Source: Campanula takesimana (Eukaryota > Streptophyta > Magnoliopsida > Asterales > Campanulaceae). From it: DNA of 64,000 nt. How positions within the stretch are numbered: position 1 is the first letter of the stretch; every line of letters begins with the position of its first letter. The position numbers and the translations under genes were made by a program. The DNA is taken from the NCBI GenBank assembly GCA_026119855.1, contig JAOWBW010000870.1:1-64000 (forward strand), written 5' to 3'. Positions 33,706 through 43,960 of this stretch are shown here, piece by piece. Under the pieces are notes generated by a model. The model saw nothing but the letters and a program-made list of their open reading frames with translations, did no database searches and was not told the origin of the DNA.

Positions 33706-33769
33706 GCGAACTACGCTGGCCTGAGCTTCTCACATTGAGAGGAACGTAGGCAATCTTCGGATCCGGTCT
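33706..33769 (+). other. ACTACG...CGTAGG module inside C 5' LTR
   Basis: gcgaactacgctggcctgag, an inner TTCTCA/TGAGAG stem, gaacgtaggcaatc, then gatccggtct. Repeated at 40818-40882 in the 3' LTR. Confidence 0.65.
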
Positions 33770-34035
33770 AAATCACTAACACACTACATACACCGCATCA
33801 TGATAGAAAAGACCGATCAATTCGGGCAATAGGAGTGATAACGTTCAATATTCTTCTCTTGTTGTAATTTGACCCCCGAACCCATAAAAAATGTTTTTTT
33901 CAATGTTTTGGCTTTAATTAAAACGGCGTGGCGACTCTCATAATTTTAATGTCGTTATGAATATTCCCTTTTGTAAATAATAATAATCACAAGATACTTC
34001 CCATGCGTCACTTCATCGGAAAGGGGTATTCACAG

Positions 34036-34053
34036 TGGCGACTCTGCTGGGGA
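34036..34053 (+). other. Primer-binding site of C
   Basis: TGGCGACTCTGCTGGGGA, the same site as in families A and B. Confidence 0.85.
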
Positions 34054-34141
34054 CTGCTTTGAAACTTTTTCAAACTTAGTGGGTCTAACTTTCGTTCACA
34101 TCATGATGTTTGCCCTGTTCTCACATGCACTTTACACTTTG

Positions 34142-34405
34142 CCATGTTCTCACATGCACCACACACTTTTCCATGTTCTCACGTGCACCACGCACTTTGC
34201 CATGTTCTCACATGCACCACACACTTTGCCATGTTTACACATGCACCACACACTTTGCCATGTTCTCACGTGCACCTCACACTTTGCCATGTTTGCACAT
34301 GCACCTCACACTTTGCCATGTTTGCACATGCACCTCACACTTTGCCATGTTTACACATGCACCTCACACTTTGCCATGTTTGCACATGCACTTTGTATTT
34401 TTGCC
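34142..34405 (+). repeat. 29-bp minisatellite in C leader
   Basis: ccatgtt starts at 34142, 34171, 34200, 34229, 34258, 34287, 34316, 34345 and 34374, a strict 29-bp period. The unit is ccatgttctcacatgcacc followed by tcacactttg. Three frames remain open across it but show only repeat peptides. Confidence 0.9.
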
Positions 34406-35000
34406 ATGTTAATATGTGTACCTTGTATTTTTTCAATACATGTATTTTTTGTACTTTCCCTATAGTACTAAGGTCAAAAGAGACTTTGCTATGCTCCCTT
34501 GTACATTCTGATCCTCTCCCTCTTCTCTCTCTCTTGCATTGCATTGTATCATTCAAGAATTCAAAGCTTCCTCTTTTCTCCCTAAAAAGAATTAGTTTCT
34601 TGCCACACACTACCACTTGTCCGTGTCAGCACTGCACAGGTCCCCATTACCCGGAGTATTCGATGTGCAGGAATTTGTGCGCTACTGTCGTACTCTTTTC
34701 GAGTCACTCGTCTACTCCACTCACCGTGTACGTTCCACGAGCGGTGGGAACCTTTATCCTACCAGTGTCAACCCACACGTAGAGATTAGGACACTCCTTG
34801 GACCAACCATTTAGGATGTAAATAAATGCAAAACTTTTCGCAAAATAAAATGTGCATTGCATCTAGGCGACCTCTAAGGTCCATCGCTCACACCTTGGGC
34901 CATCTATCGAAATTCCTCATCTTGGCCTATCTAGGTTACCTACCCATCATTGCGATCCATTCGGGTCTACCCTTCATCTTGACCCGCTTTGGTCAAAATC
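34406..35000 (+). other. C leader
   Basis: No gene. AT-rich start, then C-rich sequence leading into the TTGACC array. Confidence 0.4.
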
Positions 35001-35005
35001 CCACC

Positions 35006-36410
35006 AACCTTTGACCCCTTGGGTCAACCTTATCACCTTTGACCCCCTAGGTCAAACTTTATCATCTTTGACCTCTTAGGTCTACCCTTGACCCCCTAGG
35101 TCAAACTTTATCATCTTTGACCTCTTAGGTCTACCCTTGACCCCCTAGGTCAACTTTATCCGCCTTTGACCTCTTAGGTCAACCCTTGACCTCCTAGGTT
35201 AACCTTACCACCTTTGACCTAACTCTTAGGTCTACCCTTGACCCCTAGGTCAACCTTTGACCCCCTAGGTCAACCTTATCTGCCTTCGACCTCTTAGGTC
35301 AAACCTTGGACCCCTTAGGTCAACTTTATCACCCCTCGACCTTTGACCCCTTAGGTCAACCTCATCCGCCTTTGACCTTTTAGGTCAACCCTTGACCTCC
35401 TAGGTTAACCTTACCACCTTTGACCTCTTCGGTCTACCCTTGACCCCTATGTCAACCTTTGACCCCCTAGGTCAACCTTATCCGCCTTCGACCTCTTAGG
35501 TCAAACCTTGGACCCCTTAGGTCAACTTTATCATCCCTCGACCTCTTAGGTCAACCTTTGACCCCTTAGGTCAACCTCATCCGCCTTTGACCTCTTAGGT
35601 CTACCCTTGACCCCTAGGTCAACCTTTGACCCTAGGTCTACCCTTGACCCCTAGGTCAACCTTTGACCCCCTAGGTCAACCCGCCTTTGACCTCTTAGGT
35701 CAACCTTTGACTCCCTAGTCAACCCAATCACCTTTGACCTCTTAGGTCAACCTTTGACCCCTAGGTCAACCTTATCCGCTTTTGACCTCTTAGGTCAATC
35801 TTTGATTCCATAGATGAACCCAATTACCTTTGACCTCCCGCTTAGGTCAAACCGTTATCTTGACCCACCTAGGTCATTATTTGACCCACCGTTGTCCAGA
35901 CCAACCTAGGTCAACCCATCTCGACCCGTTTGGGTCCGCACACTATCCTCGAGCCATCTAGGTCAACTTGTCTATCTTCGGATTAAAACTACCCCTTCAT
36001 CTTTAACCCGTCGAGGTCAACCCTTGACCCGCTTAGGTCGATTTACCTATCTTGGATCCATCTAGGTCAATCTCCAACCTCCCTTGGTCAACCAACCCGA
36101 ATAGGTTAGCCTACTCGCTTTTGACCCGCCTAGGTCAAACCATGTCTATCCCGCTTAGATCATTCCATAGGCAACCCGCTACAACCCGCTATCTTGATCC
36201 ATTCAACATATAGGTCAATCCAACCCTTTCCCAATTAGGTCGACCTATCCTTTACCCATCTAGGTCAACCCACCATCATCGATGCGATCTTCTTTGACCC
36301 ACCTCTCGGCTTATTTAGATCAAACCTTAAGTCAAACCTTGCCCGACACCTATAGGTCTTCCTCACCCATGCTTGACCAAGGACCGAGTCATCTCCCTCC
36401 TCTTGACCCC
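35006..36410 (+). repeat. TTGACC/GGTCAA array (W-box core) in C
   Basis: The region is built from variants of tttgacctcttaggtcaacc and ttgacccctaggtcaacc with spacers such as ttatccgcc. By eye there are about 34 TTGACC and about 30 GGTCAA words, often facing each other around cctagg, giving near-palindromes of TTGACCTAGGTCAA type. There is no frame of note. TTGACY is the core of the plant W-box bound by WRKY factors (established); binding here is untested. Confidence 0.85.
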
Positions 36411-36451
36411 TATGGTCATCTCTCACCTCTTTTTAAAAGTCTAACTGGATT

Positions 36452-36534
36452 CGAACTACAGGCGACCTGAGCCTCTTATTGTGTGGGACCTCTCTCTCAT
36501 GGTAAGGGGAACGTAGGCAACTTCGGCCCGGTCA
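36452..36534 (+). other. ACTACG...CGTAGG module, C interior 5' copy
   Basis: tcgaactacaggcgacctga ... ggggaacgtaggcaac ... ggcccggtc. It has an insertion of about 20 bases in the inner loop compared with other copies. Confidence 0.6.
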
Positions 36535-36684
36535 AACTTTCAAATTTTTAACAAAATACATTTCGAAAATGTGGAGACCGACTCTTTTCCAAATGCGATT
36601 TTATAATGATGCCTTGTCATTAATTATGAGCCTAGCCTCATTGAAGATGATTAATGTACCAATATTGTTGCTGCCAAAGGTCGC

Positions 36685-37056
36685 CTGCTTGTCGTCAAAG
36701 TACTTCGAGAAGGCCCTCGCCTGCATGGCCGAACGACTCAACGCCCAAGAGAAGAGGCACATAAAGATTTGAAGATGATCATTGACATGAGAAATAGACG
36801 TCATGCCGAAGAATTATATTTGGCGTTGGAAGCCCAAGAGAAGCGCCATAGGATGGAGTTGGCCAAAGCACTAGAGGAACAAGAGACTCGTCATTCAAAG
36901 GAGAGACAAAGAATCTCCGTGAAGCTCAAAGAGCTAGCCACGATAATCCAAGGTGGTGTTTGGAATCAACGTCAAGAGATCTCCGACCATGCTAGAAAAA
37001 ATCTCTCCTCAATTCACTTCAGATCACCTCAACGCACCAAAGACGATGTAGACTAA
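36685..37056 (+). pseudogene. Coiled-coil gag remnant of C
   Basis: Two overlapping frames. The first (to 36772) has EKALACMAERLNAQEKRH. The second (36769-37056) continues MIIDMRNRRHAEELYLALEA, then repeats of QEKRH and EQETRHSKERQ. One frameshift near 36765-36775 separates them. It is a highly charged helix like the N-terminal coiled coil of the B1 gag, with no capsid and no zinc knuckle. The stretch to 37200 ends near gaagattggggctacctcc. Probably the last trace of gag; non-functional. Confidence 0.5.
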
Positions 37057-38153
37057 TTGAGGAGGACTCCCGCAGTGTTAACAAAGGAAGCAATGCAAAG
37101 AGGCCGCGTCTCGACAACTCAAACCAACGCCGCCACGCACCCAAGGAATGTGGTTGAATACTAGAATGAGAAGATTGGGGCTACCTCCTTTAAATAAATA
37201 AAAAAAAAGAGGGTCATTCAGTCTTCGTAGGTTCTAGAGTGTCTTTAGTCAAAAAGTCCACCTTGGACGATTTTTGTTTCTTTAAGTAAAAGTCCACCCC
37301 GACTAGTCAGTTTAAATCTTTTAGTTCCAATAAAAGAGTCTTTCTTTCTTTTCTCTCTAGACTTGAGACATAATCTTGCATAAATCAATTCCATGAAAAT
37401 CGTCTTATTCACCATTTTCACTTGATTGCTATATCTGTATATGATGAATTAATCTTAATATTGATCATTAATGACGACTCATTAAAAGGTAAATGGACCC
37501 ACAAACCATTCGCATAACTAAGTAAACAGTTAATCTCAAGATAACAAATGCTTTGATCAATTGGGATGAACAAATCACTTTCTCCTCTCTCTATATTCTA
37601 TACCCATACACTCCCTATATACACTCCCCATGTGTACACCCTCCATGTACACCCTATCATACAATACCCACTATACACTCACCCCTTGTGCACCCTCCAT
37701 GTACACCCTATCCATACAATACCCACTATACACTCACTCTTCACTTCCTCCCATACACTACCCTCATACACCTCCCATCTCACCATTAAACCCCTTCTCC
37801 ACATAGTCACGCAAAAGAAATGGACTACGGTTGCTCATCATCAAATAGACATCCATGCTGCCACAATTCAAGGGGTTGTTTGTTCCCTTCATAAGTACTA
37901 CATGCCGATACACCGGGGCTGTCCGTATTCCATCGTAAATATAAAAAGAATGTACGAGGTCATTCATACCATTCATAGGTGCCACGTGATAATCCGATGG
38001 AGCTCAACCGGTAAAAATCAAGGGGCTAGGATGCACGCCGCCAGCAAAAGGCGTTTGAACTATAAAGAGGCTACCTCGCAATCGAGAGAGACAAAAGAAA
38101 ACTAGGGGCTCGTCTTGTCCAATGTTTCATGTATAAATAAAAAAAAGGGCTCG
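37057..38153 (+). other. C non-coding region with short C-rich repeat
   Basis: 37590-37770 holds two diverged copies of about 63 bp (accctccatgtacaccctat... acaatacccactatacactc). Frames of 78 and 179 codons crossing it have no domain. Confidence 0.45.
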
Positions 38154-38247
38154 CTAGGTTGAAACCAAAAGGGCAACCTAGGCAAAAATTAGAGCATCGC
38201 ACAAAAAAAGAAGCCCGCTAGGTTGAAAACCCGAAAGGGCGGCTTAG
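38154..38247 (+). other. Hairpin pair of C
   Basis: Hairpin 1: CTAGGTTG (38154-38161) with CAACCTAG (38174-38181). Hairpin 2: CTAGGTT (38218-38224) with GGCTTAG (38241-38247), enclosing CCC-GAAA-GGG. They are 64 bp apart, as in B3. Confidence 0.7.
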
Positions 38248-38531
38248 GCAAAAAAAAAAGGGTGTGCACAAAGAAATAAAAAAATAGAAGGGGCTATCAC
38301 CATAGAAAAGTAAAAGTCCCATTTTATTTTCAATTCAAATGTTCTATTTTTCTTTCTTTCCCACAAAGAAGATTAACACGGCAGCAGCAGCCCATGACAT
38401 CTAGAATGGAGCAAGCCACGGCAATGAGCTACAATGATGCAGCCTGCCTCGACAAGGAACAACTCACCTCAGTTAAACGAACCTCACACCTCTAAACTCA
38501 ACCCCAACTTCATCATCATCCGGGCCTCCCC

Positions 38532-38594
38532 CGAACTACGCGGACCTGAGCTTCTCACCTTGAGGAGAACGTAGGCAACCTTAGGGTCCGGTCC
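38532..38594 (+). other. ACTACG...CGTAGG module, C third copy
   Basis: gaactacgcggacctgagct, a TTCTCA/TGAGGA inner stem, gaacgtaggcaacc, gggtccggtcc. Confidence 0.65.
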
Positions 38595-38780
38595 AAAATA
38601 TACACAACCCACCTCGTAGCCAATTTTCCTTCTCTTCTCTCTTGCAAAATTTCAGTTTTACCCCTAGTACATTCCCTTTGTTCATTTTAGGTGCCCTTAG
38701 CACTATTTTGACTGATATTCGTTACCTTTGGGAACGGAAAGCCCCTTAAAATTTCCATTCTTCACCAAATATTTGCTTAA

Positions 38781-39295
38781 GATTCGTATGATTGCAGAGA
38801 CTTCGGCACCTCTATGTCATATGCATCCTAGATCGATCGTGATTGCAGAGACCCGGGCGTTTCTAATTACGAGAGATCCAGCATCTATTATTTTAACGCG
38901 ATCGGCAGAAACCCGGGCGTTTCTGATTGCGTTTAAAATTTCCAAACATTTGCTTAGGATTCGTATGATTATAGAGACTTCGGCGCCTCTATGTCATACG
39001 CATCCTAGATCGATCGTGATTGGCAGAGACCCGGGCGTTTCTAATTACGAGAGATCCAGCATCTATTATTTTAACGCGATCGGCAGAAACCCGGGCGTTT
39101 CTGATTGCGTTTAAAATTTCCAAACATTTGCTTAGGATTCGTATGATTACAGAGACTTCGGCGCCTCTATGTCATACGCACCTTAGATCGATCGTGATTG
39201 GCAGAAACCCTGGCGTTTCTAATTGCGAGAGATCCAGCATCTATTACTTTAGCGCGATCGGCAGGAACCCGGGCGATCCTAATTGCATTTACCAT
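38781..39295 (+). repeat. 177-178-bp tandem repeat of C
   Basis: gattcgtatgatt starts at 38781, 38958 and 39136, a period of 177-178 bp with three units, the last partial. Each unit contains two inner copies of a phrase around cccgggcgtttct. It lies 5' of the polypurine tract. Confidence 0.85.
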
Positions 39296-39440
39296 TCCAT
39301 CTTGGGATTATTTAGACGACGTAGTCTTTATTTTTCCCAAATAACTTCATTTCTTACGAATGTTCGTTCTTCATACAAGATAGTATCCGTAGGTTTGTTA
39401 TCCGCAGCAGAAGTTCGATGTCTCGTCTTTCCCAATAGCT

Positions 39441-39665
39441 CTGAACTACGACCGGCTTGATTCCTCTGAGGATACGTAGGAAACCTGAAAAGGTTCAGCC
39501 ACCCGACCGACATGGTCATCTATCATCCCCAGTAGGTGCATTTTCCCCAGCAGAAGACATTGTTTCCATCAGAGGACAATCATTCTCAATTTCCCCATCA
39601 GATTTGAACTACGTTTGGATTGATTCCCCCGCGGATACGTAGGTCGCCTGCCAACGTTCAGCCGT
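39441..39665 (+). other. Two 3'-type ACTACG modules of C
   Basis: Copies at 39441-39508 (gaactacgaccggcttgatt ... ggatacgtaggaaacc) and 39602-39665 (gaactacgtttggattgatt ... ggatacgtaggtcgcc), about 160 bp apart and just 5' of the polypurine tract, as in A and B. Confidence 0.65.
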
Positions 39666-39749
39666 CCCATCACCCTTCATCTGTTTTGAAACTCATGTTT
39701 CAGAACGGATCCTTCTTTTATCGCCGACCCCCCATTGCCTTGCAAGAAG

Positions 39750-39766
39750 CGTCGTCGAGGGGCTAC
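39750..39766 (+). other. Polypurine tract of C
   Basis: cgtcgtcgaggggctac directly before TGTTAGTACCC. Confidence 0.75.
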
Positions 39767-41145
39767 TGTTAGTACCCGATCTGAAAATGAGTTTATTAGG
39801 GCTTTCCCACATGTACAAGGACTTTATAGGGATTAGAAACCTTGCAAAAGACTTGTCCCGGATTCCCAAAATATAGCTCATTATTTTAGGAATATCTAGA
39901 ATGACTTAAATTACAGTCGGCACGAAAACAGTCATAACTTTTGACTCCGGATGAATTACGGAACGCACCGCATATCAAATCGAACGCGAGAGAAAGAAGA
40001 ACAAGGAAAAAATGACCTTGGCCACGCGGCCACATTCCTCCATGGCCAGGCGGCCATGTTTGTCCTTGGCCACGCGGCCATCTTTGCTTCTGACGCGTTT
40101 TCCTGTTACCAAACTTGCCAAATCTTGATTTCCACACCAAGAAACAACCTTGGCCATGCGGCCATGTTTGCCCTACTCACAAAAAATATATATAGGATTC
40201 CTCCCCTCCTCAAAAAAAGGAACCAATTATCATCCTACGAGTTCCTAACTCAAAACCTCTCTAAAACTCTCCAAAAACACTCTCAAGAATCCCAAGAAGA
40301 TCCAAGGTTATTTCTTGCCAACAAAGGTAAGTTTTCTAACTTTTTCTTCATGTTCTTGCATTATTTTTAATGTAGATCTTTGATATTCATATTCTTAATA
40401 TGTTTATTCATGTGTTCTTCATAATATTCATGTTCTTGCATGTTTATTCATAGTTTCTTCATATGCTTTGCATGTTCATTCATATGTTCATAATATGTTC
40501 TTCATATGTTCATCGTGTTCATAGATTAAAACCCTATTTATGCTATATTTAGGGTTGCGATCTTCATGTTTGAATGTTATTTCATAGCCGATGATGATCT
40601 AGGGTTCATCAACCCAAGGATGATCTAGGAACTATTCCTAGACTTTAGGTAATTACTTCTATGATCAATAATCCTCCCATGATGAATGTGATGAATGTTC
40701 ATTGAGATATCATTGATGGCATAGTCATTATTCTAGGATGTGATCATCCTGCATGTTTCTTTATCCTCCCTCTTCATTATGCATGATCCCTATTCTCTCT
40801 CCACATTCTAATTATGTTTGAACTACGCTGACCTGAGCTTCTCACATTGAGAGGAACGTAGGCAATCTTCAGATCCGGTCTAAATCACTAACACACTACT
40901 AACACATTCATCATGATAGAAAGACCGATCAATTCGGGCAATAGGAGTGATAACATTCAATATTCTTCTCTTGTTGTAATTTGAACCCCGAACCCACTAA
41001 AAATGCTTTTTTCAATGTTTTGGCTTTAATTAAAACGGCGTGGCGACTCTCATAATTTTAATGTCGTTAAGAATATTCCTTTTTTAAATAAAAATAATCA
41101 CAAGATACTTCCCATGCGTCGCTTCATCGGAAAGGGGTATTCACA
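39767..41145 (+). repeat. 3' LTR of C
   Basis: 1379 bp, longer than the 5' LTR mainly in the U3, where it has four TGGCCACGCGGCCA-type boxes (40019-40032, 40043-40056, 40067-40080, 40151-40164) against three. TATATATA at 40187-40194; ACTACG module at 40818-40882. Confidence 0.9.
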
Positions 41146-41333
41146 GAGATTTGGTCCTAAGACAACATCCCATCAATGCCATGAATCCCCTTGGGAAATG
41201 GGGACCTCGATGGATCGGTCCTTATGTGGTCAAAAAGATACTAAGCGAAGGTGCAGTCCGACGCGTAGACTTGGATGGTGATCAATTGCCAAAGGAAGTT
41301 AACCTCGACAAGCTCAAGAAGTTCTACGCTTAA
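41146..41333 (+). pseudogene. Integrase C-terminus of B3 (Tat type)
   Basis: About 62 codons ending at TAA 41331-41333: DLVLRQHPINAM, then GKWGPRWIGPYVVKKILSEG and LPKEVNLDKLKKFYA. This is the pattern at the end of Tat/Ogre pol (G-D-LVLR...GKF.P.WEGPY.V......N...L..YY). It shows that B3 derives from an autonomous pol-bearing element. It is truncated by C at its 5' side. Confidence 0.85.
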
Positions 41334-41364
41334 TAAATAAAGACCATTTAAAAAAAAACGCTCG

Positions 41365-41459
41365 CTAAGTTGAAAACCCGTAAGGGCGGCCTAGGCAAAA
41401 ATTAGAGCACGTGCAAAAAAAGAAGCCTGCTAGATTGAAAACCCGAAAGGGCGGTCTAG
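41365..41459 (+). other. Hairpin pair of B3 directly after pol stop
   Basis: Hairpin 1: CTAAGTT (41365-41371) with GGCCTAG (41388-41394). Hairpin 2: CTAGATT (41430-41436) with GGTCTAG (41453-41459), enclosing CCC-GAAA-GGG. The pair begins 32 bases after the pol stop, which fixes the position of this module in the element. Confidence 0.72.
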
Positions 41460-41504
41460 GCAAAAAACAGGGTGCACAATAAAAAAAAATGGTCTTCATT
41501 TGTT

Positions 41505-41566
41505 TGAACTACGGAGACCTGAGCCTCTCTACGAGAGGAATGTAGGCAACCTTCGGGTGCGGTCTA
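41505..41566 (+). other. ACTACG...CGTAGG module of B3
   Basis: tttgaactacggagacctga gcctctctacgagaggaatg taggcaacc ... gtgcggtct. Inner stem CTCTC/GAGAG with loop TAC. Confidence 0.65.
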
Positions 41567-41819
41567 ATTTTTACCCAATCATGTTGTAACAAGATGCAAT
41601 TTTTATTCAATCATTGAACTATTTTAACCATTACAACGGACGATGTTAAGCAATAAAAGACAATAAAACATTAAAATCCTAACAAGTGGTCTATTTAATT
41701 GCAATCTTGGGGTACTAGGAAAAATCTAATTTTCTCTTAGCCTTTGAAGGGCCACCAGAATGGCTCTCAATCCTATTCTTCTTGGGAGGCCTAGGAACAC
41801 TAAGGCGGACCGAAACCTT

Positions 41820-43114
41820 CTACGCAGCAAAGCGCCTCCGAGCATAGAAGCTATCCAAAGGAGTACCGAAAGGGTCAGCCAGAATATTGTGCGAATCAGC
41901 AGCAGCTTCCTTATACCTCAAAGCACTGCTAGGCTTAAAGTCCTTTCCTAGCAACTCATCGCAAAGCACGTCAACCCAAGTGATGCTGCAGTAAAAGGTA
42001 CCAAACAGATAATCCAGATAACTCTCGGGAAGAAAGACACTACCCCGATGAATGGGGGCAGAAGCCCACCGATGGCGGTCATCTCCCCAAGCGGACTGAA
42101 GCTCCCTTGAAAAGTCTGGACCCATATATGAAACTGGATGGAACACCCCACTCCTCGGGAAAGGAATGATCTGTTGGCGACCAAACTGCCTCAAAACCCG
42201 CTCCGGCTGGTAAAATGAAGAATCTCTCAGGCCGGGAAGGACCACATGTTCAAAAACCAGAATCCTTTCCACAAAAGGACGAAGACCCCAAGAGGGAGAA
42301 TACCACTCAATGTCAACAGACAGTCGAGATACAAAGAACTTCTTCCAACCATCTTCAGTCAAATCCCGGATCAACAGTTTTCTCCTGTGAACAGCGAAAG
42401 GAGACAGATCACCCTCCGGAGAATAAATCCTGAAGTGTTCCCTGAGCCATATGGTTAGAAGCAAGGGCTTTCCCGACACATCTCGCCCGTTCAATGCAAC
42501 TCATCAAGGCCGTGCAGGGTCTCCCCTACTATAAGAGGGATTATACTGAATTATTGCTCCTTGGCCAGCAAGATAATCTCAGGCAACTGCGCGTCCGCTG
42601 TCCCGAAGGGCGTAACAAAAATAACTTCACTAAAAAGGCAAGCCGCCATGGCACTCCTCTTGAATGACTGAACCGCTGGATCCTCCGAATGCAAACTGAA
42701 AAAAATTGGCAACTCAGTTATATCTACCACGGTACCATGCAACATTTTCCTCACATCTCCGATGGGAAGGTTCAACAAGTCAGACCAAGAATAAATCACT
42801 CCATAATGATATTTGGGGACGTAAATTTGACCCACCAGCGGCATACCAAGAATGGCACCAAAGTCATCAATGGTCGGCACCATTTCATTTGCCGAAAAAT
42901 TAAAGGTGTGACTGTCACAATCCCAAAAAGCTGCAGCGACCATCAACAAATCCCAGTCCGGCTTCAACATCCGTAATATGAAGAGAATGCGGAATCCGAT
43001 GTCTTTGACAAAAGCCTTCTTGGGGTGGGTCTTGAAAGAGTACACAAAAGTGGACAAATCCTTCTCGTATTCACCAATAACCTTGGTATCAAGGGTGAAA
43101 GAGTTGGAGGCCAT
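41820..43114 (-). pseudogene. Antisense PMD (plant mobile domain) gene of B3
   Basis: Read on the minus strand from ATG at 43112-43114. The first part (to 42551, 187 codons) begins MASNSFTLDTKVIGEYEKDL and has the PMD pattern AAAFWDCDSHTFNFSANEM, then VPTIDDFGAILGMPL. A TAA ends it (42551-42553). The same frame continues for a further 19 codons (IPLIVGETLHGLDELH, typical of the family) before a frameshift near 42495. The second part (42494-41820) has GKPLLLTIWLREHF and other family stretches. About 430 codons in total, without clear introns. One nonsense and one frameshift suggest inactivity. It is opposite in direction to B3 and lies between pol and the 3' LTR, a position where antisense extra ORFs of Tat elements have been reported. 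Confidence 0.8.
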
Positions 43115-43272
43115 GGCAAAAGTGGATTAAGAGATAAATTGAGCAAAGAAAAGATGTTCAATAATGGCAGAAAAGAGATGTTGGAAGAAAGTGTACGAAC
43201 AGAGGCTGATATTAAAGCTGTTGGGGATCTGTTGGCCAGAAATTTCAAGCCCCGAAATTCGCTCCCCAGAAC

Positions 43273-43344
43273 CACGCGCCTCCCGACACCCACTTGGGAA
43301 GCGCGCGCGTCCCACATCCACCATCTGAGGCGCCCGCCTCCCAC
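43273..43344. promoter_or_regulatory. CG boxes upstream of the B3 antisense gene
   Basis: ccacgcgcctccc, aagcgcgcgcgtccc and aggcgcccgcctccc, 160-230 bp before the ATG at 43114. These are the same words as in the family B LTRs (12827-12900, 44670-44745). Confidence 0.55.
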
Positions 43345-43954
43345 TTCAGAAATGCCTCAGCCGGCCTTTGTCAGAAGAAGAAATCATGCAAAAACAGAAA
43401 CGCTCCCAGAATCAGCAGGATCTACATTCTTCATCAAAGCCACTAACAACCATGATGAATAACTGCATCTTGATTCCATTCGCCAGATCGTCCGCATCTA
43501 TTTGATTTGCTGACTGCATTCTGTCCCATCTAAAAAGATTCCCTTTCTCGCTATACCTTCTTTAGTGCATTATGCCCTTCAAATCTACTTTGTGGGGTAC
43601 GTGAAACTCTTCCCTTAGCCTATTTTGGCTAAGCGTTCTCCCATGTAGAGAAAATGGGATAGGTATTTGGTAACCTAATGATTTGCTTAGGCCTTCACCG
43701 CCCTTGGAGACACATTTGGGCATACATTAATACGGTTGTGTCTCTCTCCCTCTCTTACAAAAGTCAAAGTGAATCTCAATGTTTTCCCCGGTCCGCAGTC
43801 AACTGTGCCCGCACCCCGCAAAAGTCTACTGCAAGCACTACTCCAAACAGCCCACATCAAAATGCAGCTTTAAATAGAAAAATTTGGTCCTCGGTGAACC
43901 ACCAAAATCACCTCCTCATCACCAAATCTCTAGTCCCCTACACGGACTCCCACA
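43345..43954. other. B3 non-coding stretch
   Basis: No gene supported. A small stem cttagcc/ggctaag lies at 43615-43634. Confidence 0.4.
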
Positions 43955-43960
43955 CCAGCA

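Larger units (their letters stand above)
32815..34034 (+). repeat. 5' LTR of C
   Basis: 1220 bp. TATATAAA at about 33148-33155, boxes at 33017-33100, and an ACTACG module inside the LTR at 33706-33769. Confidence 0.9.
32815..41145 (+). mobile_element. Family C non-autonomous Tat-like element
   Basis: 5' LTR 32815-34034 and 3' LTR 39767-41145 share TGTTAGTACCCGA... and ...GGGGTATTCACA. Between them are a PBS (34036-34053), a 29-bp minisatellite, a W-box array, a small coiled-coil gag remnant, two hairpins, four ACTACG modules, a 178-bp repeat and a polypurine tract. There is no pol. Flanking 5-mers (ctttt and gagat) do not match, and the flanks belong to different host elements (Tekay-2 LTR and B3 integrase). 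The locus is therefore probably a recombinant of two C insertions. Confidence 0.85.

Noticed and set aside
37553..38105. 179-codon frame in C
   Set aside because: Crosses a short C-rich repeat and has no domain or relatives that I recognise.
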